Shown in pieces: positions 1 through 6,270 of a stretch of DNA of 6,270 nt. The first letter of the stretch is position 1; every line of letters starts with the position of its first letter. A program made the position numbers and the translations under genes. Origin of the DNA: Comamonadaceae bacterium (GTDB lineage: Bacteria > Pseudomonadota > Gammaproteobacteria > Burkholderiales > Burkholderiaceae_C); the NCBI GenBank assembly GCA_947469815.1, contig CANIRI010000148.1:1-6270 (forward strand). The letters run 5' to 3'. The notes beneath the pieces were generated by a model. The model was given only the letters and a program-made list of their open reading frames with translations. It ran no database searches and was not told the origin of the DNA.

Positions 1-438
1 CGCTACATCAGCGAGGCCGATGCGCTGTCGCATGTGGCCGGCTACTGCGTGATCAACGATGTGTCCGAGCGCGAATACCAACTCGAGCGCAGCGGCACCT
101 GGGACAAGGGCAAGGGTTGCGACACCTTCGGCCCCATCGGCCCCTGGCTGGTCACTGCGGATGAGATCCCCGATCCGCAAGCATTGGGCATGTGGCTGGA
201 CGTGGATGGCAAGCGTTTTCAGAACGGCAGCACCTCCACCATGGTCTACGGAGTGGCCCATTTGGTGAGCTACCTCAGCCGCTTCATGAGCCTGCAAAGC
301 GGCGACGTGATTTCCACCGGTACCCCGCCCGGCGTGGGCATGGGCCAGAAGCCGCCGCTGTATTTGCGTGCCGGCCAAACCATGCGTCTGGGGATTGAAG
401 GTTTGGGCGTGCAAACCCAGATCACCGTGCAAGCCTGA
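1..438 (+). CDS. Partial FAH-family hydrolase, probable 2,4-diketo-3-deoxy-L-fuconate hydrolase (C-terminal half)
   Basis: The reading frame is open from base 1 with no start, so the 5' end lies outside the window; the GTG at 34 is an internal valine codon. The visible 145 residues are the C-terminal half of a fumarylacetoacetate hydrolase fold protein (family usually about 280 residues). Family signatures seen are VAGYCVINDVSER, then GTWDKGKGCDTFGPIGPWL (conserved Lys and Asp region of the metal-dependent active site), and later SGDVISTGTPPGVG. Members hydrolyse C-C bonds of acylpyruvates in the cytoplasm with a divalent metal. The adjoining fuconate dehydratase, fuconolactonase and fucose dehydrogenase point to the last step of the non-phosphorylating L-fucose pathway, cleaving 2,4-diketo-3-deoxy-L-fuconate to pyruvate and L-lactate. 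The family is certain; the substrate is inferred from context. A closely related alternative is the L-rhamnonate-pathway diketo hydrolase. The stop lies two bases before the next start. Confidence 0.88.
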   Translation, partial: RYISEADALSHVAGYCVINDVSEREYQLERSGTWDKGKGCDTFGPIGPWLVTADEIPDPQALGMWLDVDGKRFQNGSTSTMVYGVAHLVSYLSRFMSLQSGDVISTGTPPGVGMGQKPPLYLRAGQTMRLGIEGLGVQTQITVQA

Positions 439-440
439 CC

Positions 441-1721
441 ATGGCTACCATCCGTGCCATGCGCGTCCTGGACGTGCGCTTCCCGACCTCGCAGCAGCTC
501 GACGGCTCGGATGCCATGAACCCGGATCCGGACTACTCGGCCGCTTACGTGATTTTGGAGACCGACCAGCCGGGCTTGGAAGGCCATGGTCTGACCTTCA
601 CCATCGGACGCGGCAACGAAGTCTGCTGCGCCGCCATCGAGGCCATGCGCCATCTGGTGATCGGGCTGGACATGGCCTGGGTGGCCGAAGACATGGGCCG
701 CTTCTGGCGCTTCATCACCTCGGACAGCCAGTTGCGCTGGATCGGTCCGGACAAAGGCGCGATCCACCTGGCCACCGGTGCCGTGGTCAACGCGGTGTGG
801 GACTTGTGGGCCAAGATGGAGGGCGTGCCGGTGTGGAAGCTGGTCGCGCGCATGAGCCCCGAGGAGATCGTGAAGCTCATCGACTTTCGCTACATCACCG
901 ACTGCATCACCCCGGACGAAGCGCTGGAGATGTTGCAGGCGCAAGCGGCGGGTAAGCAGGAGCGCCTGGCCACGCTGGAGCGCGAGGGCTACCCCTGTTA
1001 CACCACCTCGGCGGGCTGGCTGGGCTATGGCGACGAGAAGCTGCGACGCCTGTGCCAGGAGGTCATCGAAGCCGGTTTCAATCACGTCAAAATGAAAGTT
1101 GGGCGCGACCTGCAAGACGATATCCGCCGTCTGACCATCGCCCGTGAAGTGCTGGGCCCCGACCGCCACCTGATGATCGACGCCAACCAGGTCTGGGAAG
1201 TAGACCAGGCCATCGAATGGGTGCGCCAACTGGCTTTTGTGAAACCCTGGTTTATCGAAGAACCCACCAGCCCGGACGACATCGAAGGCCACCGCGTGAT
1301 CCGCGAAGGTGTGTACCCGGTCAAAGTCGCCACCGGCGAGATGTGCCAAAACCGCATCATCTTCAAACAGCTCATCATGCGCGGCGCGATTGACGTGGTG
1401 CAGGTCGATGCTTGCCGCCTGGGCGGTTTGAACGAGCTGCTCGCGGTCATGCTGATGGCGGCCAAGTACCAGCTGCCCGTCTGTCCGCATGCGGGTGGCG
1501 TGGGTCTGTGCGAATACGTGCAGCATGCATCCATGATCGACTACCTGTGCATCGCCGGAACCCGCGAAGGCCGGGTGATCGAATACGTGGACCATTTGCA
1601 CGAACATTTTGAAGACCCTTGCGTGGTGCGCAACGCCGCCTACATGCCGCCGCAAGCACCGGGCTTTTCCATCACCATGAAAGCCGCGTCCCTGGCGCAG
1701 TACCAGTTCAAGCCGCGATGA
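441..1721 (+). CDS. fucD: L-fuconate dehydratase (enolase superfamily)
   Basis: This cytoplasmic Mg2+-dependent enzyme dehydrates L-fuconate to 2-keto-3-deoxy-L-fuconate. The 426-residue length is normal for the family. An N-terminal capping domain carries the conserved RFPTSQ...DGSDAMNPDPDYSAAY stretch (residues 13-36). The barrel shows the KMK base motif (K217, K219), metal ligands D247 (in IDANQ), E273 (FIEEP) and E300 (ATGE), D323 and H350 (CPHAGG). These match, with an offset of one, the Xanthomonas campestris FucD residues as I recall them, and all are intact. Human ENOSF1 belongs to the same group. ATG 441 is chosen because it keeps the usual short leader before RVLDVRFPTS; ATG 459 is a possible internal alternative. 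There is no clear Shine-Dalgarno sequence and the upstream stop is two bases away, so translation is probably coupled. Related sugar acids (L-galactonate, D-arabinonate) are known alternative substrates of this group. Confidence 0.93.
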   Translation: MATIRAMRVLDVRFPTSQQLDGSDAMNPDPDYSAAYVILETDQPGLEGHGLTFTIGRGNEVCCAAIEAMRHLVIGLDMAWVAEDMGRFWRFITSDSQLRWIGPDKGAIHLATGAVVNAVWDLWAKMEGVPVWKLVARMSPEEIVKLIDFRYITDCITPDEALEMLQAQAAGKQERLATLEREGYPCYTTSAGWLGYGDEKLRRLCQEVIEAGFNHVKMKVGRDLQDDIRRLTIAREVLGPDRHLMIDANQVWEVDQAIEWVRQLAFVKPWFIEEPTSPDDIEGHRVIREGVYPVKVATGEMCQNRIIFKQLIMRGAIDVVQVDACRLGGLNELLAVMLMAAKYQLPVCPHAGGVGLCEYVQHASMIDYLCIAGTREGRVIEYVDHLHEHFEDPCVVRNAAYMPPQAPGFSITMKAASLAQYQFKPR

Positions 1722-2599
1722 AAATCGACACGCACCAGCATTACTGGCGCTACCAGCCGCAGGACTTCGGCTGGATTAGCGACGGCATGCCGGTGCTGCA
1801 GCAGGATTTTCTGCCCGCTGACTGCTTGGAACCCATGCACGCGGCAGGCATCACCGCCAGCATTGCGGTGCAGGCCCGCAGCATGGAGCAGGAAACCGAT
1901 TTTTTGCTCCAACTCGCCGCCGATAACCCCAGCGTGCTCGGCGTGGTGGGCTGGACGGATTTGCGCTCTGCGCAGCTCCAAGAACGGCTGGAAAACTGGA
2001 TGCAAAACCCGGCGCTGCGCGGCTTTCGCCATATCGTGCAAGACGAGCCCGATGTGCCAGGCCTGCTGAACGACGCGGCGTTTCAGCGCGGCGTAGCGCA
2101 GTTGCAGCGCAAGGGTTTGAGCTACGACGTGCTGCTCTTCGGCCACCAACTGCCCGACGCACAAGCCTTTTGTGCCCGCCATGACCAGCACTGGCTGGTG
2201 CTGGACCACGTGGGCAAACCGGCATTGCGCAACTGGAATCAAGCCGATGTCGCCAGCCGCTGGCGCAAAGATCTGCGGGCGCTTGCCCGGCTGCCGCATC
2301 TGGTGTGCAAGCTCTCCGGCCTGGTCACGGAAACCGCCTGGAGCACGACCAAGGCAGTGTCTGCCGGGGACCACGCCGCCATCCTGCAGTGTTTTGACGA
2401 AGCGCTGGAAGCCTTTGGCCCACAGCGCCTGATGTACGGATCGGACTGGCCGGTGTGCCAGCTTGCCGCGCCTTACGGAGCCGTGGCCGACACCGCACTG
2501 CAATGGGCTGCATCACGGCTATCAGCCACCGAGCAAGACGCTTTCTGGAGCGCGAACGCGGTACGCGCCTATGGTTTGACATTACCTTCCTCACCCTGA
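1718..2599 (+). CDS. L-fuconolactonase (amidohydrolase superfamily, COG3618 type)
   Basis: The 293-residue cytoplasmic hydrolase would open L-fucono-lactone, the product of fucose dehydrogenase, to L-fuconate, the substrate of the preceding gene. It is a TIM-barrel amidohydrolase-2 protein: the N-terminal metal-site motif DTHQHYW (D4, H6, H8), RGFRHIVQDEPD (101-112), FGHQLPDA (141-148), LDHVGKP (162-168), KLSGLVTE (198-205) and YGSDWPV (240-246, with D243 the likely general base). The start chosen is the ATG at 1718, inside the ATGA overlap with the dehydratase stop. It places the metal motif at the extreme N-terminus as expected, whereas an upstream in-frame start at 1619 would add 33 residues lying wholly inside the dehydratase gene. 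No ribosome binding site is visible, which suits coupled translation. The family is certain and L-fucono-lactone is strongly suggested by context; L-galactono- or D-arabinono-lactone are also plausible. Confidence 0.9.
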   Translation: MKIDTHQHYWRYQPQDFGWISDGMPVLQQDFLPADCLEPMHAAGITASIAVQARSMEQETDFLLQLAADNPSVLGVVGWTDLRSAQLQERLENWMQNPALRGFRHIVQDEPDVPGLLNDAAFQRGVAQLQRKGLSYDVLLFGHQLPDAQAFCARHDQHWLVLDHVGKPALRNWNQADVASRWRKDLRALARLPHLVCKLSGLVTETAWSTTKAVSAGDHAAILQCFDEALEAFGPQRLMYGSDWPVCQLAAPYGAVADTALQWAASRLSATEQDAFWSANAVRAYGLTLPSSP

Positions 2600-3391
<792 letters not shown>

Positions 3392-3444
3392 TTCCTCGCG
3401 GCGCAAGGGTGCAAGCGAAAGTTGGAGCCGCGCCGCCCGACAAT

Positions 3445-3450
3445 AGGAGG
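3445..3450 (+). promoter_or_regulatory. Strong Shine-Dalgarno with unusually short spacer (MORN/FGE gene)
   Basis: A perfect AGGAGG lies only two bases before ATG 3453, where five to nine would be normal. No other in-frame ATG, GTG or TTG lies close enough to use it without losing the signal peptide; the next candidate is TTG at 3483. The ATG at 3469 is in another frame. I therefore keep 3453 as the start and flag the tight spacing. Confidence 0.6.
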
Positions 3451-3452
3451 CT

Positions 3453-5090
3453 ATGACACGATTCGCATATGGGATTTTTCTGTTGGCCTGGAGCGGCCTG
3501 GCCTTGGCGCTGCCACCCTGCCCGGCTGTGGGCTATTACCACCAGTGCGTGGGCAAAGAGAGCTGGCCCAACGGCAACCGGTATGCCGGTGAATTCAAAA
3601 ACAATAAGAAGCATGGCCAAGGCACTTACACAGTGGCCAATGGCGACCAGTACACCGGTGAATTCAAAGACGGCACCTTCAACGGCCAGGGCAGCTACAG
3701 CTTCGCCAACGGCAGCCGCTACACAGGTGACTTCAAAGACGGCAAAAGAAGCGGCCAGGGCGTCTTCAGCCGAACTGACGGCGGCGTCATTGCGGGTGAA
3801 TGGCGCGACGACCTGGCGCATGGACGCGTACTGGAATTCGCCGCCGATGGCACCCCAGTGCGCGCCGGCGTATTTGACAAAGGCCGGCTGGTCAGCCCGC
3901 AGGCGCTGACGCTCAGCCTATTCCCCCGCCTCAGCCAGAACCCTGCGGTGCAAGCCATCACCGCTGCGCAAGCTGCGCGCCAAGCCGCCGAGGGAGCCCG
4001 CGTAGCGGCTGAGGCAGCAGAAAAACTGGCAGCACAACGCGCCCAAGCCGAAACGCAACGGCAAGCCGAGGAAGCCCGGTTGGCAGCCGAAGCAGCCGAA
4101 AAACTGGCTATCCAGCGCGCCCAGGCTGAAGCGCAGCGCCAGGCCGAGGAGGCCCGGTTGGCGGCTGAAGCAGCAGAAAAACTAGCCATCCAAAGCGCCC
4201 AGGCTGAGGCGCAGCGACAGGCCGAGGAAGCCCGACTGGCGGCTGAAGCAGCAGAAAAACTAGCCCTGGAGCGCGCCCAGACCGAAGCGGCCGAAAAACA
4301 AGCAAGTGAACGCGCCCAAGCGGCACAAGCACTGAGCAAACAGATGGAGGCAGCGAGAGAGCCGGTGTCCAAACCCACCGGCGTATCCACGGCCACCTGG
4401 GCCATCAAAGACTGCACCGAGTGCCCCGACATGGTGCTACTGCCCAGTGGCAGCCTGCCCATGAAGCTGGATAAAGCCCCAGACCCCAAAACTGTGGTAA
4501 CGGTCAACATTCGCAGCTTTGCTATCGGCAAAACCGAGGTGACCCAGCGGCAATGGAAAGCCATCATGGGTGACAACCCGAGCCGCTTTGTAGCCTGTGG
4601 CCTGGACTGCCCGGTCGAGAACGTAAGCTGGAAAGACATCGCCCAATTCATCCGCAAACTGAACCAGAAAACCGGACAGAGCTACCGGCTTCCGTCGGAG
4701 GCCGAATGGGAATACGCCGCCCGGGGCGGCAGCAGCACCGATGCGCTCTTCGCCGATAACGCGGCCGCGCTGGACGACCAGGCCTGGTACATCGCCAACA
4801 GCCGCAAAGCTTCCCGCCCGGTCGCCAGTAAAAAGCCGAATGCCTTTGGACTGCACGATCTGTACGGCAACGTCTGGGAGTGGGTAGAGGACTGCTTCCA
4901 TGACAGTTACGCGGGTCTGCCAGCCGACGGCAGCGCCTGGACCACCGCCTGCGCCTCCCCGCAGCGGGTCTTGCGCGGGGGCTCCTGGAGCGACGAAGCG
5001 AGCAGCTTGCGCAACCGGGGTCGCTACGCGCCTGAGGTCCGTAATCTGATCACCGGGTTCCGGTTGGCCAGAGCACTCAGCACCCCGTAA
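3453..5090 (+). CDS. Exported MORN-repeat / helical-repeat / FGE-sulfatase-domain fusion protein of unknown function
   Basis: The 545-residue protein starts with a Sec-type signal peptide (residues 1-19, ending LALA; no good lipobox before C23). MORN repeats of 23 residues follow: 44-66, 67-89, 90-112 and a decayed one at about 113-129, each opening Y/I-x-G-E/D-F/W. Residues 165-305 are a long Ala/Glu/Gln/Arg-rich, TolA-like predicted helix containing 26-residue repeats (180-283). The C-terminal domain (321-541) is FGE-sulfatase type: CPDMVLLPSG, FAIGKTEVTQRQWKAIMG, NPSRF, CPVENVSW, YRLPSEAEWEYAARGG, FGLHDLYGNVWEWVED, RVLRGGSW and GFRLAR. True formylglycine-generating enzymes carry two copper-binding cysteines just after RGGSW; here that stretch is SDEASSLRNR, so sulfatase activation is unlikely and the fold is probably a binding module or has another activity. 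All eight cysteines lie outside the MORN repeats and the helix. A periplasmic or envelope location is inferred. It stands alone between two metabolic units, with no sulfatase or kinase partner in view. The function is unknown. Confidence 0.92.
   Translation: MTRFAYGIFLLAWSGLALALPPCPAVGYYHQCVGKESWPNGNRYAGEFKNNKKHGQGTYTVANGDQYTGEFKDGTFNGQGSYSFANGSRYTGDFKDGKRSGQGVFSRTDGGVIAGEWRDDLAHGRVLEFAADGTPVRAGVFDKGRLVSPQALTLSLFPRLSQNPAVQAITAAQAARQAAEGARVAAEAAEKLAAQRAQAETQRQAEEARLAAEAAEKLAIQRAQAEAQRQAEEARLAAEAAEKLAIQSAQAEAQRQAEEARLAAEAAEKLALERAQTEAAEKQASERAQAAQALSKQMEAAREPVSKPTGVSTATWAIKDCTECPDMVLLPSGSLPMKLDKAPDPKTVVTVNIRSFAIGKTEVTQRQWKAIMGDNPSRFVACGLDCPVENVSWKDIAQFIRKLNQKTGQSYRLPSEAEWEYAARGGSSTDALFADNAAALDDQAWYIANSRKASRPVASKKPNAFGLHDLYGNVWEWVEDCFHDSYAGLPADGSAWTTACASPQRVLRGGSWSDEASSLRNRGRYAPEVRNLITGFRLARALSTP
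3582..3839 (+). repeat. MORN repeat block (69-bp period)
   Basis: Three consecutive 69-bp units begin at 3582, 3651 and 3720, with a degenerate fourth from 3789. Each encodes 23 residues with the pattern Y-x-G-E/D-F-K-(7 residues)-G-Q-G and then an aromatic residue three to five positions on. The first two units share the bases CCGGTGAATTCAAA near their start. MORN repeats form short beta hairpins stacked into an elongated sheet, and in other proteins they serve as binding or spacing modules. Confidence 0.9.
3990..4301 (+). repeat. Tandem 78-bp coding repeat (26-residue helical unit, four copies)
   Basis: In-frame units lie at 3990-4067, 4068-4145, 4146-4223 and 4224-4301; the last diverges in its final third. 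The protein unit reads EEARLAAEAAEKL then A/I-QRAQAEAQRQA, with small changes (for example EGARV in the first copy). Copies three and four share a perfect 29-base match (4159-4187 and 4237-4265), which points to recent duplication and possible copy-number variation. The 78-bp length keeps the reading frame when copies are gained or lost. The encoded segment is a highly charged, alanine-rich helix. Confidence 0.95.
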
Positions 5091-5124
5091 ACCGGGCTGT
5101 CCCGCTTTGCCGGGGCGCGATTTT
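5084..5124 (+). terminator. Possible weak intrinsic terminator after the MORN/FGE gene
   Basis: Two short GC hairpins follow one another: CCCG/CGGG at 5084-5087 and 5093-5096, the first overlapping the stop codon, and CCCG/CGGG at 5101-5104 and 5111-5114. Alternatively, CCCCG at 5083 could pair with CGGGG at 5111-5115 in one longer structure. Only four T residues follow (5121-5124), and GCGCGA separates them from the second stem. It sits where a terminator is expected, between unrelated genes, but the stems are short. Confidence 0.28.
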
Positions 5125-5153
5125 CCGCAGCAGGCACTATCATGCGCTGCACG

Positions 5154-5180
5154 GGCGCCCAGCCACCGGTGGACCGCGCC
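5154..5180. promoter_or_regulatory. Palindrome upstream of the ABC binding-protein gene, possible operator or hairpin
   Basis: A perfect 10-base palindrome, CCACCGGTGG (5163-5172), is flanked by GGCGC (5154-5158) and GCGCC (5176-5180), with spacers of four and three bases. It lies 31 bases before the start codon of the binding-protein gene. It could be a regulator site or fold in the mRNA leader. Its core CACCGGTG also occurs by chance inside coding sequence at 773-780 and 3653-3660, so the evidence is weak. Confidence 0.22.
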
Positions 5181-5203
5181 TACCACCAGAGCAGGAGACA
5201 CAC

Positions 5204-6229
5204 ATGCAAAGACGCCACCTCATTGCCAGCACCCTGGCCAGCGCAACTTTTCCTGGCCTGGTCTGGAGCCAGGCCGTCGAAAAACCCCAACTGACGATTG
5301 CTGTGGGTGGCAAAAATCTTCTGTACTACCTGCCACTGACAGTAGCCGAACAACTGGGTTATTTCAAGGCCGAGGGTTTGGAGGTGACGATTGTGGACTT
5401 TGCCGGTGGCGCGCGGGCCTTGCAAGCGGTGGTGGGCGGCAGTGCTGACGTGGTGTCCGGTGCCTTTGAGCACACGGTCAATATGCATTACAAAGGCCAG
5501 CCCATGCGGGCTTTTGTGGTGCAAGGGGCAGCGCCGCAAATCACGCTGGGCTACAACCCCAAAGCTATTCCGAACTACAAATCGGTGATGGACCTCAAGG
5601 GCAAAAAAATCGGCGTCACCGCGCCTGGCAGCTCGACCAATGTGGTGGTGAATTTTGTGCTCGCCAAGGCCGGGCTCAAGCCCTCGGATGTGAGCATCGT
5701 CGGCGTCGGTGCCGGCAACGGCGCGGTCGCTGCCATGCGCTCCGGGCAGGTCGACGCCATGAGCAATCTGGATCCGGTCTCCACCCTGCTCACCCGCTCG
5801 GGTGATATGCAGATCATCACCGACACGCGCAATGTGGCCGAGGCCGAGAAAATATTCGGCGGCCCCATGCCCGGTGCCTGCCTGTATTGCCCGCAACCCT
5901 TTATCGACAAATTCCCCAACACCACGCAGGCGCTGGCCAATGCCATCGTGCGGGCTAACAAGTGGATACAGAAGGCCGGGCCCAGCGACATCGTCAAAGT
6001 CATTCCTGAGAGCTTTTTCCTGGGTGACCGGGCGATTTATCTGGAGGCCTTTTTGGCGGCGCAAAAAGCCTTGTCACCCGACGGCGTATTCCCGGCCAAG
6101 GCGCCCGACACCGCATTCCGGGCGCTGGCCAGCGTGGACGAAAAACTGGCAGCTACCAAACTGGACCTGAGCCTGGTGTACACCAACGACTTTGTACGCA
6201 AAGCCAACGCCAAATACCCCAAAGGCTGA
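5204..6229 (+). CDS. ABC transporter substrate-binding protein, NMT1/SsuA/ThiY-like
   Basis: The 341-residue protein is an exported solute-binding protein for an ABC importer. The N-terminus MQRRHLIASTLASATFPGLVWSQA is a signal peptide with an Arg-Arg pair at 3-4, compatible with Tat or Sec export and probable cleavage near residue 24. Family features are LPLTVAEQLGYFKAEGLEV (43-61), GGARALQAVVGGSADVV (68-84), DLKGKKIGVTAPGSST (130-145) and GNGAVAAMRSGQVDAM (171-186), the usual layout of nitrate/sulfonate/taurine and thiamine-precursor binding proteins. The ligand cannot be read from sequence. The start is supported by AGGAGA at 5193-5198, five bases upstream of the ATG. An ATPase-like gene begins four bases after the stop, so it heads a transporter operon. 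An unusual CLYC pair (C226, C229) might form a disulfide. The length is normal for the family. Confidence 0.9.
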   Translation: MQRRHLIASTLASATFPGLVWSQAVEKPQLTIAVGGKNLLYYLPLTVAEQLGYFKAEGLEVTIVDFAGGARALQAVVGGSADVVSGAFEHTVNMHYKGQPMRAFVVQGAAPQITLGYNPKAIPNYKSVMDLKGKKIGVTAPGSSTNVVVNFVLAKAGLKPSDVSIVGVGAGNGAVAAMRSGQVDAMSNLDPVSTLLTRSGDMQIITDTRNVAEAEKIFGGPMPGACLYCPQPFIDKFPNTTQALANAIVRANKWIQKAGPSDIVKVIPESFFLGDRAIYLEAFLAAQKALSPDGVFPAKAPDTAFRALASVDEKLAATKLDLSLVYTNDFVRKANAKYPKG

Positions 6230-6233
6230 GCGC

Positions 6234-6270
6234 ATGGCCGCTGCCGTCGAACTGCGGGACATCTCCTGCA
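6234..6270 (+). CDS. Partial ABC transporter ATP-binding subunit (N-terminus only)
   Basis: Twelve codons are visible from the ATG to the window end, reading MAAAVELRDISC. The pattern of a short leader followed by V-E-L-R-D-I-S is typical of the first beta strand of ABC ATPases (usually followed by an aromatic residue and then the Walker A loop, which lie outside the window). AAAGG at 6221-6225 gives a ribosome binding site eight bases away, inside the end of the binding-protein gene, and the gap between the two genes is four bases. Position right after a binding protein makes an ATPase or permease the natural expectation; the N-terminus favours the ATPase. No catalytic motif can be checked here. 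Confidence 0.65.
   Translation, partial: MAAAVELRDISC

Noticed and set aside
270..1655. Long 461-codon open frame on the minus strand
   Set aside because: It lies opposite the dehydratase and hydrolase genes, whose protein motifs are intact. Its translation is rich in His, Val, Asp and Arg with no recognisable domain, as expected for an antisense shadow in GC-rich DNA.
1619..1717. Upstream in-frame extension of the lactonase (33 more residues)
   Set aside because: It lies wholly within the dehydratase gene and would bury the N-terminal DTHQHYW motif; the ATGA overlap start at 1718 is the better choice.
3398..3436. Inverted repeat GCGGCGC ... GCGCCGC after the fucose dehydrogenase, considered as a terminator
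   Set aside because: The loop is 25 bases and no T-run follows, so it is not a convincing intrinsic terminator; a chance pairing in GC-rich sequence is likely.
3519..3521. C23 of the MORN/FGE protein as a lipoprotein cysteine
   Set aside because: The preceding residues are LPP, which do not fit a lipobox; cleavage after LALA by the ordinary signal peptidase is more likely.
3719..4657. 312-codon minus-strand frame with repeated Ser/Ala-rich segments
   Set aside because: The repeats are the mirror of the 78-bp coding repeat on the plus strand; there is no start signal or known motif.
3453..5090. Calling the MORN/FGE protein a sulfatase-activating enzyme or a TolA protein
   Set aside because: The catalytic cysteines are missing and no sulfatase is nearby. 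The TolA likeness is only low-complexity helix composition, without the TolA C-terminal domain or an N-terminal anchor.
5107..5150. Possible sigma70-like promoter (TTGCCG or TTTTCC with CACTAT/TATCAT) before the binding-protein gene
   Set aside because: Spacings between the boxes are 8, 12 or 22 bases, none near 17, so I do not call a promoter.
5180..6064. 294-codon minus-strand frame opposite the binding-protein gene
   Set aside because: Antisense shadow; the plus-strand protein has clear family motifs and a ribosome binding site.

Overview
The window looks like chromosome of a GC-rich Gram-negative proteobacterium. A betaproteobacterium of the Burkholderiales (Comamonadaceae-like) is my best guess, because the sugar-acid enzymes resemble the L-fucose set of Burkholderia and Xanthomonas. 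This assignment is from memory of those families, not from a search. Every gene is on the plus strand. I see no RNA gene, insertion sequence, integrase or CRISPR array, and no gene-free stretch longer than about 115 bases.

Region 1 (1-3391) is the distal part of a catabolic operon for L-fucose or a stereochemically similar sugar such as L-galactose or D-arabinose. In order it holds the C-terminal half of a fumarylacetoacetate-hydrolase-family enzyme (probable 2,4-diketo-3-deoxy-L-fuconate hydrolase), L-fuconate dehydratase of the enolase superfamily, an amidohydrolase-type L-fuconolactonase, and an SDR-family L-fucose dehydrogenase. The genes are packed with a 2-base gap, a 4-base overlap and a 15-base gap. 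Together they would oxidise the sugar to the lactone, open it to fuconate, dehydrate it to 2-keto-3-deoxyfuconate and, after a further oxidation, cleave the diketo acid to pyruvate and lactate. The enzyme for that further oxidation (2-keto-3-deoxy-L-fuconate 4-dehydrogenase), the transporter and the regulator are not in the window; the operon is cut at its 5' side.

Region 2 (3453-5090) is one gene for an exported 545-residue protein: a signal peptide, three to four MORN repeats, a long Ala/Glu/Gln/Arg-rich helix built from a 78-bp tandem repeat, and a C-terminal FGE-sulfatase (SUMF1/EgtB/PvdO-like) domain lacking the catalytic cysteine pair of true formylglycine-generating enzymes. It is the least explained item here and the main candidate for new biology. 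It has no obvious link to either neighbour.

Region 3 (5204-6270) starts an ABC importer operon: an exported NMT1/SsuA/ThiY-like substrate-binding protein followed, after 4 bases, by the first 12 codons of what is probably the ATPase subunit. This binding-protein type usually serves small organic solutes such as sulfonates, nitrate or thiamine precursors, so a role in fucose uptake is unlikely. The 113-base gap before it holds weak hairpins and a short palindrome, but no promoter I can call with confidence.
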